From: Geodermatophilaceae bacterium NBWT11
GTDB taxonomy: Bacteria > Actinomycetota > Actinomycetes > Mycobacteriales > Geodermatophilaceae
NCBI GenBank assembly: GCA_014218215.1
Contig: CP043652.1
Location: 1-64,000 of the forward strand
Length of the DNA stretch: 64,000 nucleotides
Direction: 5' to 3'
Of the stretch, positions 42,085 through 51,951 are shown one piece after another (the first letter of the stretch is position 1; each line of letters starts with the position of its first letter). A program made the position numbers and the translations under genes. Under the pieces are notes generated by a model. The model saw only the letters and a program-made list of their open reading frames with translations. It ran no database searches and had not been told where the DNA came from.

Positions 42085-43380
42085 GTGACCCCCACCCACG
42101 CCGACACCGCCGTCGTCGTCGACCCGCAGACCTACGTGACCGGCCCGCCGCTGGCCGCCCTCGCCCGGCTCCGCGACACCTCACCCGCGGTGTGGGTCGA
42201 CGAGCCCGACGGCCCCGGGTTCTGGCTGGTGCTCCGGCACACCGACGTGCAGCGGGTGCTGAAGGACCCGGCCACCTTCTCCTCCTGGCTGGGCGCCACC
42301 CAGGTGCGCGACGCCGCCGACCTGCCCCTCGCCCGGCGGATGATGCTGAACACCGACCCGCCCGACCACGCCCGGCTGCGCCGGCTGCTCACGACGAGCT
42401 TCACCCCGCGGGCGGTCGCCGCGCTCACCGCCGCGATCGAGGCCAGCGCGGCCGGCCTGGTCGACCGGGTGCTGGCCGGTCCCGACGTCGTCGACGTCGC
42501 CCGGGACGTCGCCGCGGACCTGCCGCTGCTCACCCTGGCCGAGGTGCTGGGCGTGCCGGCGCAGGACCGCTGGCTCATGTACGACTGGTCCAACCGGGTG
42601 ATCGGCTGGCAGGACCCCGACTACGCGGTCTCCGCGCGCTTCGACGGCAGCGGGGGCACCGACCTCGCCCGGCAGGCGGTGGCGTTGCGCCCGCACCCGG
42701 GCCCCGACGGCGCGATGCCCGACCCGCGGACCGCCGAGGGGATGCCCGACCTCTACGGCTACGCCCGGCTGCTGGCCGAGCACAAGCGCGCCCACCCGGG
42801 GGACGACGTCATGAGCGTGCTGCTCGCCCAGGTCGACGAGGGCGGGGCCATCAGCGACGCGGAGTTCGAGTCGATGTTCTGGTTGTTCGCCGTCGCCGGG
42901 AACGAGACGCTGCGCAACGGGCTGCCCGGTGGGCTCATCGCCCTGCTGGAGCACCCGACCGCGATGGCCGAACTGCGCGCGGACCCGTCGCTGCTGCCCG
43001 GGGCGGTCGAGGAGATGCTGCGGTGGTGGACCCCGGTGATGGTCTTCCGCCGGACCGCGACCACCGACGTCGAGCTGGCCGGGGTGCCGGTGCGGGCCGG
43101 GGACAAGGTGGTCGTGTCCTTCACCTCGGCCAACCGCGACCCGGCGGTGTTCGCCGACCCCGACGCCTTCGACGTCCGCCGCTCCCCCAACCCGCACCTC
43201 ACGTTCGGGCACGGTCCGCACTTCTGTCTGGGTGCGCAGCTGGCCCGGGTGCAGATGCGGGCGCTGTTCGGCCAGCTGCTCTCCCGGACGACGTCGCTGG
43301 AGCCCGCCGGCGAGCCGGCGCTGCTGCGGTCGAGCTTCCAGCGCGGGGTGAAGCGGCTCCCCGTGCGCTGGACCGCCTGA
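42085..43380 (+). CDS. Cytochrome P450
   Basis: A 431-residue soluble bacterial P450. The I-helix oxygen motif is AGNET (271-275), ExxR is Glu310-Arg313, and the haem loop is FGHGPHFCLG with Cys381. MMLNTDPPDHARLRRLL is the C-helix block of actinobacterial P450s of the CYP124/125/142-like or linalool-hydroxylase type. No ferredoxin or reductase gene is adjacent, so electrons come from elsewhere. The substrate is unknown. Confidence 0.94.
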   Translation: MTPTHADTAVVVDPQTYVTGPPLAALARLRDTSPAVWVDEPDGPGFWLVLRHTDVQRVLKDPATFSSWLGATQVRDAADLPLARRMMLNTDPPDHARLRRLLTTSFTPRAVAALTAAIEASAAGLVDRVLAGPDVVDVARDVAADLPLLTLAEVLGVPAQDRWLMYDWSNRVIGWQDPDYAVSARFDGSGGTDLARQAVALRPHPGPDGAMPDPRTAEGMPDLYGYARLLAEHKRAHPGDDVMSVLLAQVDEGGAISDAEFESMFWLFAVAGNETLRNGLPGGLIALLEHPTAMAELRADPSLLPGAVEEMLRWWTPVMVFRRTATTDVELAGVPVRAGDKVVVSFTSANRDPAVFADPDAFDVRRSPNPHLTFGHGPHFCLGAQLARVQMRALFGQLLSRTTSLEPAGEPALLRSSFQRGVKRLPVRWTA

Positions 43381-43386
43381 CACGCA

Positions 43387-43424
43387 GCAGGGGCGCCACC
43401 CCGACGTGCGGGTGGCGCCCCTGC
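43387..43424. terminator. Strong bidirectional terminator
   Basis: Perfect 15-bp arms GCAGGGGCGCCACCC and GGGTGGCGCCCCTGC with an 8-base loop, directly after the P450 stop and 16 bp before the convergent lipoprotein gene's stop. Confidence 0.8.
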
Positions 43425-43440
43425 GGGCCGTGCGGGTGGG

Positions 43441-44145
43441 TCAGGAGGTGGCGACCGTGAGGGTCGCGACGCCGATGACCAGGTTCGCCGGGATCGCGGT
43501 GACCCCGAACGTGGTGTTCAGCAGCTGAGCGGCCTCGGCCGACAGCTCGACGGTGGTGCCGGTGAGCACCGCGTTGCCCTCGGCGTCCGTGGTGACCGGC
43601 TCCAGGGTGGTGCCGTTGAGGTCGAACAGCGGGGCGGAGGGGACGGCGAGCTCACCGTTGACGCTCACGTCGCCGAACAGCCGGGCCGGCTTGCCCGGGT
43701 CGACCACGAAGTTGGACAGCTCGACCGTGGTGGCGCCGGCGGTCAGCGACAGGCCGGAGCCCTGGTGGAAGATCACGCCCTGGACGAAGGGCCGGTAGCC
43801 GGAGTCCTTGTCGTAGAGGGTCACGGTGCCGCCGGTGATCGGGAAGTCCACGGCGCCGTCGGCCAGCGTCGCGGTGCCGGTCACGCCGGGGGTTACGCCC
43901 AGGCCGGTGAGGGCGTCGAGGAAGCCCTGGTCGAGGGCGACCGAGGTGTCGCCGCCGGAGATCGCGGGGACGACGGCCGCCGGGTCGGGGTTGCTGACCG
44001 AGGAGGCGGTCGAGGAGACCGAGCTGCTGCTCGAGGCCGACGCGGTGCTGTCGGTGCCGGAGCTGCAGGCGGCCATGCCGAGTGCGGCGCTCAGGGCGAT
44101 GGCGGCGACGGTGGTGCGCTTGAATGCTGCGTTCTTGAGGTTCAC
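43441..44145 (-). CDS. Predicted lipoprotein of unknown function
   Basis: A 234-residue exported protein. The signal peptide (FKRTTVAAIALSAALGMAAC) ends in a lipobox with Cys27, followed by a Ser/Thr-rich linker. The rest is a beta-rich domain with strands GTVTLYDKDSGYRPFVQGVIFHQGSGL and repeated TTVELS units. No enzyme motif is visible. GGGAG precedes the GTG by seven bases. Confidence 0.75.
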   Translation of the reverse strand: MNLKNAAFKRTTVAAIALSAALGMAACSSGTDSTASASSSSSVSSTASSVSNPDPAAVVPAISGGDTSVALDQGFLDALTGLGVTPGVTGTATLADGAVDFPITGGTVTLYDKDSGYRPFVQGVIFHQGSGLSLTAGATTVELSNFVVDPGKPARLFGDVSVNGELAVPSAPLFDLNGTTLEPVTTDAEGNAVLTGTTVELSAEAAQLLNTTFGVTAIPANLVIGVATLTVATS

Positions 44146-44423
44146 GGTGGCTCCCAGGTCGAGTGGTCCCCGGTGTGGGAACAGCAGGACTTCGGGGCCG
44201 TGGTCGCGTCCGGATGGGTGATGAAGGGAACCCATCCGTACTGGTACCTGGGCACGAACGTGCAGGTCACAGCTGTGCGTGCGGTGTGCGATCCGAGGTT
44301 CCGGGACCCCCCGTCCCGTCGCGTCCTGTTCACCCGTGCCCCACCTGTGCGTCGCCCGTGCCTCCCCGGGAACCCGCAGGGTCGGGTGTCAGCAGCCGCA
44401 TGCGACCCGGGGAGACCACCGGC

Positions 44424-46142
44424 ATGACGCACGACCACGCGCACCCGCACACCCACCCGCACACCCACGACCACACCCACGCCGAGGGGTCGTGGCGTGA
44501 CCCGGAGGCCGACGACCGGCTGTCGGTCTCCCGCCGGGCCTTCCTGGCCGGGGCCGCCGTCGTCGCCGGTGCCGCCGCCGGGCTGGGTGGCGCGGTGGCC
44601 GGAGCGGGCCCCGCGCAGGCGACCCCGCCGCGGCCGGGACCAGGGGGCCGTCCTACCCCGGTCAACCCGTGGCGCGGCAACGCCCGCTTCCTGGCCGGGG
44701 ACCACCACGTCCACACCCAGTTCTCCCCCGACGCCCAGTACGAGGTGGAGACCCAGGTGTCCAAGGCCGCCGAGTACGGCCTGGACTGGGTGGTGGTCAC
44801 CGACCACGGCAGCGTCGCCCACCAGAAGTTCTCCATCGACCAGGTGACGCCCCGCATCGAGGCCTCCCGCCAGGCGCACCGCGACGTGCTGGTCTACCAG
44901 GGCCTGGAGTGGAACATCCCCGGTGCCGAGCACGCGACGGTGTTCCTGCCCCCGGGGCGGAACACCGTGGACATCCTCCGGGCCTTCGAGCTGGCCTACG
45001 ACGGCAGCATCCTGCAGAGCACCGGCCGGGTCACTCGTGCCACGTCCGGGGACGGCGAGCCGTTCGCCGTCCAGGCACTGCAGTACCTGGACCAGCAGGT
45101 GCTCGCCCGGCGCACCGAGATCGCGCTCATGTTCGCCAACCACCCGGCCCGGCGGGGCATCGACAGCCCGCACGAGATCCGCGCCTGGCGGGACGCCGCC
45201 CCGTCGGTCGCGGTGGGCATGGAGGGCGCGCCGGGCCACCAGGCCGCCGGCATCCCCACCGCGGCCGGCGGCCCGGGCAAGGGCCGCGGCTTCTACGAGG
45301 CCTCCCCCGGCGAGGACTCCTTCCCCGGCTACGCCCCCACCGCGACCGAGAACCCCTACCGCACCTACGGCGGCTTCGACTGGATGACGGCGAAGGTCGG
45401 CGGGCTGTGGGACTCCCTGCTCGCCGAGGGCAAGCCGTGGTGGGTGACCTCGACCAGTGACTCCCACCAGGTCTGGCAGGACACCCGGGTGCCCGGCAGC
45501 TCGGACTACGCGACCACCGGCACCCGGGGCACCCCGGTCGACACCGGGCGCCCGATCAGCACCTACGGCGACTTCTGGCCCGGGCAGTACAGCTCGACGC
45601 TGGTGGTCGCCCAGCGGCCCGCCTACCTCGACGTGATGCGGGGGCTGCAGTCCGGCCAGGTGGTGGCCGTGCACGGCCGGCTCATCGAGGGCCTGGACGT
45701 GCGGGTCCGGGCCACCCGTGGGGACGGCGACGCCCGCGGGGTGACCCTGGGCGGTCGCACGTGGGTGCGCCGCGGCGGCTCGGTGACCGTGGACGTGGTC
45801 GTCGACCGGGCCGCCGGCCCGAACGCCTCGGGCCAGGTGCCGCAGCTGGCCACGGTCGACCTCATCAGCGGGCCCGTCACCGGCGCCGCCGCCGACCGGG
45901 ACACGCTGTCGGCGCCGCAGACGACGGTCGTGGAGACCTGGGACGTCCAGGCCCGCCGCGGGAAGGTGCGGCTCTCGCACACCTTCTCGAACGTCCAGCA
46001 GGGCTTCTACCTGCGGCTGCGCGGCAGCGACGGCAACCAGCTCGACGCGGCCGGCAACCCGGTGATGGACGTGGCCGGCAACGAGGACCCGTTCGCCGAC
46101 CTGTGGTTCTACGCCAACCCGGTGTTCGTGGACGTGCTGTGA
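44424..46142 (+). CDS. Tat-exported PHP-domain phosphoesterase-like protein with His-rich N-terminus
   Basis: A 572-residue protein. Residues 2-20 are almost half histidine (HDHAHPHTHPHTHDHTH), a metal-binding tract ahead of the twin-arginine signal SRRAFLAGAAVVAGAAAG. The PHP domain follows: DHHVHTQFS (His-x-His), VVVTDHGS, YQGLEWNI, FANHPAR and SDSHQVW supply the usual metal ligands. The C-terminal 150 residues form a beta domain. Likely an exported phosphoesterase or metallohydrolase; the histidine tract may collect zinc or manganese in transit. Confidence 0.83.
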   Translation: MTHDHAHPHTHPHTHDHTHAEGSWRDPEADDRLSVSRRAFLAGAAVVAGAAAGLGGAVAGAGPAQATPPRPGPGGRPTPVNPWRGNARFLAGDHHVHTQFSPDAQYEVETQVSKAAEYGLDWVVVTDHGSVAHQKFSIDQVTPRIEASRQAHRDVLVYQGLEWNIPGAEHATVFLPPGRNTVDILRAFELAYDGSILQSTGRVTRATSGDGEPFAVQALQYLDQQVLARRTEIALMFANHPARRGIDSPHEIRAWRDAAPSVAVGMEGAPGHQAAGIPTAAGGPGKGRGFYEASPGEDSFPGYAPTATENPYRTYGGFDWMTAKVGGLWDSLLAEGKPWWVTSTSDSHQVWQDTRVPGSSDYATTGTRGTPVDTGRPISTYGDFWPGQYSSTLVVAQRPAYLDVMRGLQSGQVVAVHGRLIEGLDVRVRATRGDGDARGVTLGGRTWVRRGGSVTVDVVVDRAAGPNASGQVPQLATVDLISGPVTGAAADRDTLSAPQTTVVETWDVQARRGKVRLSHTFSNVQQGFYLRLRGSDGNQLDAAGNPVMDVAGNEDPFADLWFYANPVFVDVL

Positions 46143-46663
46143 GCCAGGGCTGGTGGGTCGGCGTCCCCGCGCCCGGGACGACCGGCGACGCCCACCTGCT
46201 GGCCACCCTGGACCGCGCGCTGGCCGGCACCGGCCGGCGCGCGGTGCAGGTCCTCACCCACGTCGACCGCAGCGCCCCGGTGGCCCGCACCACGGCGAGC
46301 TGGCAGCTGTCCCCCGGCGCGGCCGACCACCGGGACGACGGCCTGCCGGCCCGGCTGGCCGACGCCCTGGGCGGGCCGGTGGCGACCCGCTCCGAGGCCC
46401 CGTCCGACGGCCGGGTGGTCCGCTCCCCCGGTCCCTCGTTCACCGGGCCCGTCCCGGTCGCCGACCTCGTGGAGGCGGGACTGGTGGTGGTCGGCATCGG
46501 CGCCCCGGTCGGCGAGGACGACCTGGTGGACACCCTGGACGGCCACCTCCGCCCCGAGCGCACCCCGGACGGCGACCGGCTGCTCGTCGAGCCGGCCGGG
46601 CCCGGTCGCTGGCGACCGGCCGAGATCAGCGACCCGCACCAGTGCTGCGGCGGCGTGCACTGA
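46139..46663 (+). CDS. Hypothetical protein coupled to the PHP gene
   Basis: A 174-residue protein with no recognised family, coupled to the PHP gene by GTGA. It reads as a compact alpha/beta fold (WWVGVPAPGTTGDAHLLATLDRALAGTG, VEAGLVVVGIGAPV) and ends PHQCCGGVH, a Cys-Cys-Gly-Gly-x-His tail that could bind metal. No signal peptide is present. Confidence 0.6.
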   Translation: MSQGWWVGVPAPGTTGDAHLLATLDRALAGTGRRAVQVLTHVDRSAPVARTTASWQLSPGAADHRDDGLPARLADALGGPVATRSEAPSDGRVVRSPGPSFTGPVPVADLVEAGLVVVGIGAPVGEDDLVDTLDGHLRPERTPDGDRLLVEPAGPGRWRPAEISDPHQCCGGVH

Positions 46664-46671
46664 CCCGTCCC

Positions 46672-47898
46672 TCAGACGAACCGCACGACCGCCCGGCCCA
46701 CCAGCCCGACACCGACCACCCCGAGCCCGGCGAGGACCGAGGCCGCGGGCAGCGAGACCGCCAGCACCAGGCAGGCCGCGAACCCGAGCCCGGGCACCCA
46801 CCGGGCCGGCCGGGAGCCGCGCGGCAGGGTCCAGGCCGCGGCGTTGGCGACCGCGTAGTAGAGCAGGACCCCGAACGACGAGGCCCCGATGACGGTGGTC
46901 AGGTCACCGACCAGCACCAGGGCACCGACCGCGACCGCCAGCACCACCTGCGCGACGACCGGGGTGCCGCGACGCGGGTCGACCCGGGCCAGCGGGGAGG
47001 GCAGGTCGTGCTCGCGGGCCATCGCCAACGCGGTGCGGGTGACCCCGGCGACGAGTCCGAGCAGCGCCCCGCAGGCCGCCGTGACCGCACCGGCGGTGGC
47101 CACCCAGGCCAGCGCGGGCACCGGGCCGGACCGGACGGCGTCGGCCAGCGGGGCCACCGACCCGGCGAGCCCGGCCGGGCCCAGCACCACCAGGACGACG
47201 ACCCCGACGACGGCGTAGACCACCACCGCCAGGCCCAGGGCCGCCGACACCGCCCGGGGAATCGTGCGCTGCGGGTCGCGCACCTCCTCGGCGAGCGTGG
47301 CGATCCGGGCGTACCCGGCGAAGGCGAAGAAGAGCAGGCCGGCCGCGGTCAGCACCCCGTTCGGCCCGCCGACGGTGGCCGTCGCCGGGGCCGCACCCGC
47401 GGGCAGGGCGGAGAGGACCACGGCGGCCAGGGCCGTGAGCGTGAGGGCCAACAGGACCCGGGTGACCCGGGCGGTGCGGGTGATGCCGGCGGCGTCCACC
47501 GCGACCAGCAGCAGCACGGCCCCCAGGGCGACGAAGCGAGCCTGGTCCGGCCAGAGGTAGGCCCCCACGGTCAGCGCCATCGCCGCGCAGGACGCGGTCT
47601 TGCCCACGACGAACGCCCAGCCGGCCAGGAACCCCGACCACGGGCCCAGGCGGTCGCGGCCGAACGCGTAGGCGCCGCCCGAGACCGGCAGGTGCACCGC
47701 CAGGGCGGCGGTGCTGGTCGCGTTGCACCAGGCGACGACGGCGGCCACGGCGAGACCGGCCAGCAGCCACCAGCCGGCGACGGCCGCCGCGGGTGCCCAG
47801 ACCACGAAGACCCCGGCGCCGAGCATCGAGCCCAGTCCGATGGCCACGGCGTCCCGGGTGGTCAGCCGGCGCTGCAGACGTCCGGGTTCCTCGGTCAC
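46672..47898 (-). CDS. APC-family amino acid/polyamine permease
   Basis: A 408-residue transporter of about twelve helices. The first helix has AIGLGSMLGAGVFVVWAPAA, the APC GxG motif; LPVSGGAYAFGRDRLGPWSGFLAGW and FFAFAGYARIATLAEEVRDPQRTIPRAV are family blocks. The substrate is probably a cationic or neutral amino acid. Its stop lies 8 bp from the convergent hypothetical gene. Confidence 0.9.
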   Translation of the reverse strand: MTEEPGRLQRRLTTRDAVAIGLGSMLGAGVFVVWAPAAAVAGWWLLAGLAVAAVVAWCNATSTAALAVHLPVSGGAYAFGRDRLGPWSGFLAGWAFVVGKTASCAAMALTVGAYLWPDQARFVALGAVLLLVAVDAAGITRTARVTRVLLALTLTALAAVVLSALPAGAAPATATVGGPNGVLTAAGLLFFAFAGYARIATLAEEVRDPQRTIPRAVSAALGLAVVVYAVVGVVVLVVLGPAGLAGSVAPLADAVRSGPVPALAWVATAGAVTAACGALLGLVAGVTRTALAMAREHDLPSPLARVDPRRGTPVVAQVVLAVAVGALVLVGDLTTVIGASSFGVLLYYAVANAAAWTLPRGSRPARWVPGLGFAACLVLAVSLPAASVLAGLGVVGVGLVGRAVVRFV

Positions 47899-48028
47899 CC
47901 GCTGATGATCGCCTGCCCGGTGGCGCTCCCGGCCACGGGTCGCCGTCCGACACCCGTCGTCCACCTTCAGGTCACCGGGCAGTTGAACGGGACACCACCG
48001 TTCCGCTCGCGGGCGGTACGTTCGGCCC

Positions 48029-48856
48029 GTGCGGGGGCTGCGACGGGTCACGGGTGTGCTGGCGGGTGCCGCCGCGCTCGCCCTGGTGCCCGGCACCGCC
48101 ACGGCCGCTCCGGGCGACGGCGCGGACCTGGGGTTCGACGTGTCCTACCCGCAGTGCGACACCCCGCTGCCCGCCGGCCACGGCTTCGGCATCGTCGGGG
48201 TCAACGGCGGCGTGGCGACCACGATCAACCCGTGCCTGGCCGACCAGCTGCGCTGGGCCCAGCGCGCCTCCGGCGACGTCGCCGAGCACCCCGGGCTGCA
48301 GGTCTACGTCAACACCGCCAACCCCGGCCAGTTCGAGGACGAGATCTCCACCTGGCCGCGCAGCGGCACCAGTCCGTACGGGGAGTGCGCCGGGGACGTC
48401 GACCTGGCCTGCTCCTACGTCTACGGCCAGACCCGGGCCTCGGTCGACATCCACGGGTTCCTGCTGCCCACCGCGGCCCAGGCCGGGGTCCCCGTCGTCC
48501 CGGCCGACCTGGTCTGGTGGCTCGACGTCGAGACGATGAACACCTGGCAGTCCGGCTCGGCCGCGGCCCTCGCCGCCAACCGCGCGACGCTGGAGGGGAT
48601 GGCCGACTACCTCGGCTCCACCGGCGCCGAGGTGGGGCTCTACTCGACCGGCCAGCAGTGGCAGCAGATCGTCGGCCTGGTCCCGCCGTCCAGCCCGCTG
48701 TACGAGCTGGACAGCTGGCTGGCCGGCGCGCAGAGCCGCACCGAGGCCGCCGTGCACTGCGGGGACGCCCCGCTCACGGCCGGCGGCGACGTCGTGCTCA
48801 GCCAGTACGTGGTCGAGCGCGACGGCCGCCTGCTGGACCACGACCTGCCCTGCTGA
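48029..48856 (+). CDS. Secreted glycoside-hydrolase-like (DUF1906/GH25-like) protein
   Basis: A 275-residue secreted protein. Signal peptide GVLAGAAALALVPGTATA (about 8-25), then LGFDVSYPQCDTPLPAGHGFGIVGVNGG, WWLDVETMNTWQ and AEVGLYSTGQQWQQIVG, the TIM-barrel pattern of DUF1906 and lysozyme-like GH25 proteins with acidic residues in DVE. It probably acts on cell wall or is a catalytically weak relative. Six cysteines may form disulphides. Confidence 0.75.
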   Translation: MRGLRRVTGVLAGAAALALVPGTATAAPGDGADLGFDVSYPQCDTPLPAGHGFGIVGVNGGVATTINPCLADQLRWAQRASGDVAEHPGLQVYVNTANPGQFEDEISTWPRSGTSPYGECAGDVDLACSYVYGQTRASVDIHGFLLPTAAQAGVPVVPADLVWWLDVETMNTWQSGSAAALAANRATLEGMADYLGSTGAEVGLYSTGQQWQQIVGLVPPSSPLYELDSWLAGAQSRTEAAVHCGDAPLTAGGDVVLSQYVVERDGRLLDHDLPC

Positions 48857-48885
48857 CCCGACCCCGACGGGCCGGGTCAGCAGGG
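48848..48885. terminator. Terminator overlapping the DUF1906-like stop codon
   Basis: Perfect 13-bp arms CCCTGCTGACCCG (48848-48860) and CGGGTCAGCAGGG (48873-48885), 12-base loop. The left arm contains the TGA stop. It lies between convergent genes. Confidence 0.75.
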
Positions 48886-48890
48886 GGTGC

Positions 48891-50345
48891 TCACGCGCCG
48901 AGCAGTTCCTTCTCGACCGCGGCGCCGATGCCCGGGTCGATCGCGCGCCAGTACTCCACGATCCGGGGCTTCATCGCCGCGGTGACCGCCGCGTCGGAGG
49001 CGTGCCCGACGATGTTGGCCACCAGGTGCTCGCGGTCGGTGTCGTCCATGACCTCCCGCACGAGGGTGCCGGCCTGGGTGGTGTCGTCGTCCTCGGCGTG
49101 CAGCGTCGCCGCGGCCCGCATGATCTCCCCCGACACGTGCCAGCCCGGCTCGGCGTAGGCCGGGTCGGCCTGGGGGCCACCGAAGCTGTTGGGTGCGTAG
49201 ACGGGGTCCGACGGGTTGCTGTAGCGCATCGCGCCGTCCTTGTTGTAGCTGTTCACCGGGGAGACCGGGGCGTTCACCGGCAGCTGCAGGTAGTTGGCGC
49301 CGATCCGGTAGCGGTGCGCGTCGGGGTAGCTGAACAGCCGGCCGATGAGCATCCTGTCCGGCGACGGGCCGATCCCGGGCACCAGGTTCGAGGGCTCGAA
49401 GGAGGACTGCTCGATCTGGGCGAAGTAGTTCTCCGGGTTGCGGTCCAGGGTCATCGTGCCGACCTCGATCAGCGGGTAGTCCTTCTGCGAGACCGTCTTC
49501 GTGACGTCGAAGGGGTTCACCTTGTAGCCGACGGCGTCCTCGAACGGCATGGCCTGCACGTACGCCGTCCAGGTGGGGAATTCCCCGGCCTTGATCGCGT
49601 CGGCCAGATCGCGGCGGTGGAAGTCGCCGTCCTCACCGGCCATCGCGGCCGCCTCGTCGTCGGAGAAGGTCTCGACGCCCTGGTCGGTCTTGAAGTGGTA
49701 CTTGACCCAGTGCTTCTCCCCCGCGGCGTTCTCCCAGAGGAACGTGTGGCTGCCGTAGCCGTTCATGTGCCGCAGCGTCCGCGGGATGCCCCGGTCGCTC
49801 ATCAGGATCGTCACCTGGTGGCTGGACTCCGGGGACAACGTCCAGAAGTCCCACTGCATGTTGTTGTCGCGCAGCCCGGTGTCGGCGCGGCGCTTCTGCG
49901 AGCGGATGAAGTCCTGGAACTTCGAGGGGTCGCGGACGAAGAAGACCGGGGTGTTGTTGCCGACCAGGTCGTAGTTGCCCTCCTGCGTGTAGAACTTCAG
50001 CGAGAAGCCGCGGGGGTCGCGCACGGTGTCGGGGAAGCCCTGCTCGCCGGCCACGGTGGAGAACCGGGCCAGCATCGGGGTCTCGCGGCCCGGCTGCAGG
50101 AAGTGCGCCTTCGTGAGGTGGCTGACGTCGCCGGTCACCCGGAACGTGCCGAACGCGCCGGCGCCCTTGGCGTGCACCACGCGCTCGGGCACCCGCTCAC
50201 GGTTGAACTGGGCCATCTTCTGGATCAGGTAGTGGTCGGACAGCAGGATCGGGCCGTCGGCGCCGGCGGTGAGCGAGTGCTCGTCGCTGGCGGCCGGGAT
50301 GCCGGCGTCGTCGGTGGTCACCCGGGTCTGGGGCGAGGCGGTCAT
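48891..50345 (-). CDS. katA: Monofunctional haem catalase
   Basis: A 484-residue small-subunit (clade 3-like) catalase that breaks down hydrogen peroxide. The distal His58 is in [12 protein letters not shown], Asn131 in GNNTPVFF, and the proximal-side block is [16 protein letters not shown] with the haem-ligand Tyr. All catalytic residues are present. It starts at ATG 50345 (MTASPQTRV); an upstream GTG is possible. It is divergent from the Gfo/Idh gene with an 80-bp interval. Confidence 0.95.
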   Translation of the reverse strand: MTASPQTRVTTDDAGIPAASDEHSLTAGADGPILLSDHYLIQKMAQFNRERVPERVVHAKGAGAFGTFRVTGDVSHLTKAHFLQPGRETPMLARFSTVAGEQGFPDTVRDPRGFSLKFYTQEGNYDLVGNNTPVFFVRDPSKFQDFIRSQKRRADTGLRDNNMQWDFWTLSPESSHQVTILMSDRGIPRTLRHMNGYGSHTFLWENAAGEKHWVKYHFKTDQGVETFSDDEAAAMAGEDGDFHRRDLADAIKAGEFPTWTAYVQAMPFEDAVGYKVNPFDVTKTVSQKDYPLIEVGTMTLDRNPENYFAQIEQSSFEPSNLVPGIGPSPDRMLIGRLFSYPDAHRYRIGANYLQLPVNAPVSPVNSYNKDGAMRYSNPSDPVYAPNSFGGPQADPAYAEPGWHVSGEIMRAAATLHAEDDDTTQAGTLVREVMDDTDREHLVANIVGHASDAAVTAAMKPRIVEYWRAIDPGIGAAVEKELLGA

Positions 50346-50425
50346 GGGGTGGGGGTTGCCAGCGGCCCTGATCGACAAACCGCCCCTGGCACACCCACAG
50401 CCGGGTGACAGGCGATGATCGCCTC

Positions 50426-51463
50426 ATGGACGACTCCTCCGCCCCGGTCCGGTTCGGCCTCGTCGGCTACGGCTTCGGCGGGCGGTTCTTCCACGCCCCG
50501 CTGCTGGCCGCCGCCCCGGGCGTCGACTTCCTGGGCGTGGTGACCACCTCGCCCGAACGCCGCGCACAGGCCACCGCCGAGCACCCGGGGACGACGACGT
50601 TCGACTCCCTGGAGGCGCTGCGCGACGCCGGCGCCGAGGCCGTGGCGATCTCCACCCCGGCCGACACGCACAGCCCGCTGACCGACCGGGCGCTGGACCT
50701 CGGCCTGGCCGTCGTCTGCGACAAGCCGTTCGCCCTGGACCCGACGGCCGCGCTGACGTCGGTGGAGCGGGCCGAGGCGGCCGGCCTGCCCCTGTCGCCC
50801 TACCAGAACCGCCGGTGGGACTCCGACTTCCTGACCGTGCAGCGCCTGGTCGCCGACGGCGCCCTCGGCGAGCTGCGCTCGTTCGAGTCGCGCTTCGAGC
50901 GGCTGGCGCCGGAGAACGGACCGGGCGCGGCCGGTGGCGGCACACTGCTGGACTTCGGCAGCCACCTGGTCGACCAGGCCCTGGTGCTGCTCGGGCCGGT
51001 GTCCACCGTCTCCGCGCACTGGTCGGTGCGCGACTCGGGGCTGGACGACGACGTGCTGGTGGTGCTGGAGCACACCGGTGGCGCCCGGTCGGTGCTGGGC
51101 GGGAGCTGGCGGCAGGGCGCCCCCGGCCCGCGCTTCCGGGTCACCGGCTCGACCGGCAGCTACGTCGTCGGCGGGATCGACGGGCAGGAGGACCACCTGG
51201 TCGCCGGCCGCTCGCCGGCCACGCTCGGCGAGGAGTGGGGCGAGGAGCCGGAGTCGGCCTGGGGCGCGGTGTACCGCGGCAGCCCGGACGGGGAACCGGT
51301 GCGCACCGAGCGCGGCCGGTGGGACGTGTTCTACCCGGCGTTCGCCGACGCCGTCCGCGGCCGGGGTCCGGTGCCCGTGCCCGCCCGGGACGCCGTCGCC
51401 ACCGCCGTGGTGCTCGACGCCGCCCGGCGCAGCGCCACCGAGGGCACCGTGGTGTCGCTGTGA
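50426..51463 (+). CDS. Gfo/Idh/MocA-family oxidoreductase
   Basis: A 345-residue NAD(P)-dependent sugar or inositol oxidoreductase. The Rossmann motif is GLVGYGFGGRFFHAPLL (10-26), VVCDKPFAL gives the conserved CDKP/EKP motif with the catalytic Lys, and GGGTLLDFGSHLVDQAL carries the catalytic Asp/His. It is coupled to the deaminase gene by GTGA. Confidence 0.9.
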   Translation: MDDSSAPVRFGLVGYGFGGRFFHAPLLAAAPGVDFLGVVTTSPERRAQATAEHPGTTTFDSLEALRDAGAEAVAISTPADTHSPLTDRALDLGLAVVCDKPFALDPTAALTSVERAEAAGLPLSPYQNRRWDSDFLTVQRLVADGALGELRSFESRFERLAPENGPGAAGGGTLLDFGSHLVDQALVLLGPVSTVSAHWSVRDSGLDDDVLVVLEHTGGARSVLGGSWRQGAPGPRFRVTGSTGSYVVGGIDGQEDHLVAGRSPATLGEEWGEEPESAWGAVYRGSPDGEPVRTERGRWDVFYPAFADAVRGRGPVPVPARDAVATAVVLDAARRSATEGTVVSL

Positions 51464-51942
51464 GCCTCACCGACGTCGACCGCGCGCACCTGGCGCGCTG
51501 CGTGGAGCTGGCCACCGAGGCCCTGGAGGCCGGGGACGAGCCGTTCGGCTCGCTGCTGGTGGCCGCCGACGGCACCGTGCTCGCCGAGGACCGCAACCGG
51601 ATCGCCGGCGGTGACGCCACCCGGCACCCGGAGTTCGAGCTGGCCCGCTGGGCGGCGGAGCACGTGGCCCCCGCGGACCGTCCGGGTGCCACCGTCTACA
51701 CCTCCGGCGAGCACTGCCCGATGTGCTCGGCGGCGCACGCCTGGGTGGGCCTGGGCCGCATCGTCTACGCCAGCTCCTCAGCCCAGCTGGCGCAGTGGCT
51801 CGGCGAGCTGGGCGTCCCGCCCGGTCCGGTGGCCACCCTGCCCGTCACCGCGGTGGCACCGGGCATCCCGGTCGACGGCCCCGACGAGGAGCTCGCCGCC
51901 CGGGTCCGCGAGCTCCACGCCCGCCTGCACGCCCCCCGTTGA
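51460..51942 (+). CDS. Nucleoside/guanine-type deaminase
   Basis: A 160-residue zinc deaminase of the CMP/dCMP superfamily: HPEFEL supplies the zinc His and catalytic Glu, and SGEHCPMCSAAH the two zinc cysteines. EPFGSLLVAADGTVLAEDRNR is the nucleoside-binding start. It lacks the tRNA adenosine deaminase TadA context, so guanine or a similar base is a likelier substrate. It overlaps the oxidoreductase gene. Confidence 0.87.
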   Translation: MSLTDVDRAHLARCVELATEALEAGDEPFGSLLVAADGTVLAEDRNRIAGGDATRHPEFELARWAAEHVAPADRPGATVYTSGEHCPMCSAAHAWVGLGRIVYASSSAQLAQWLGELGVPPGPVATLPVTAVAPGIPVDGPDEELAARVRELHARLHAPR

Positions 51943-51951
51943 CGAGTCGGG

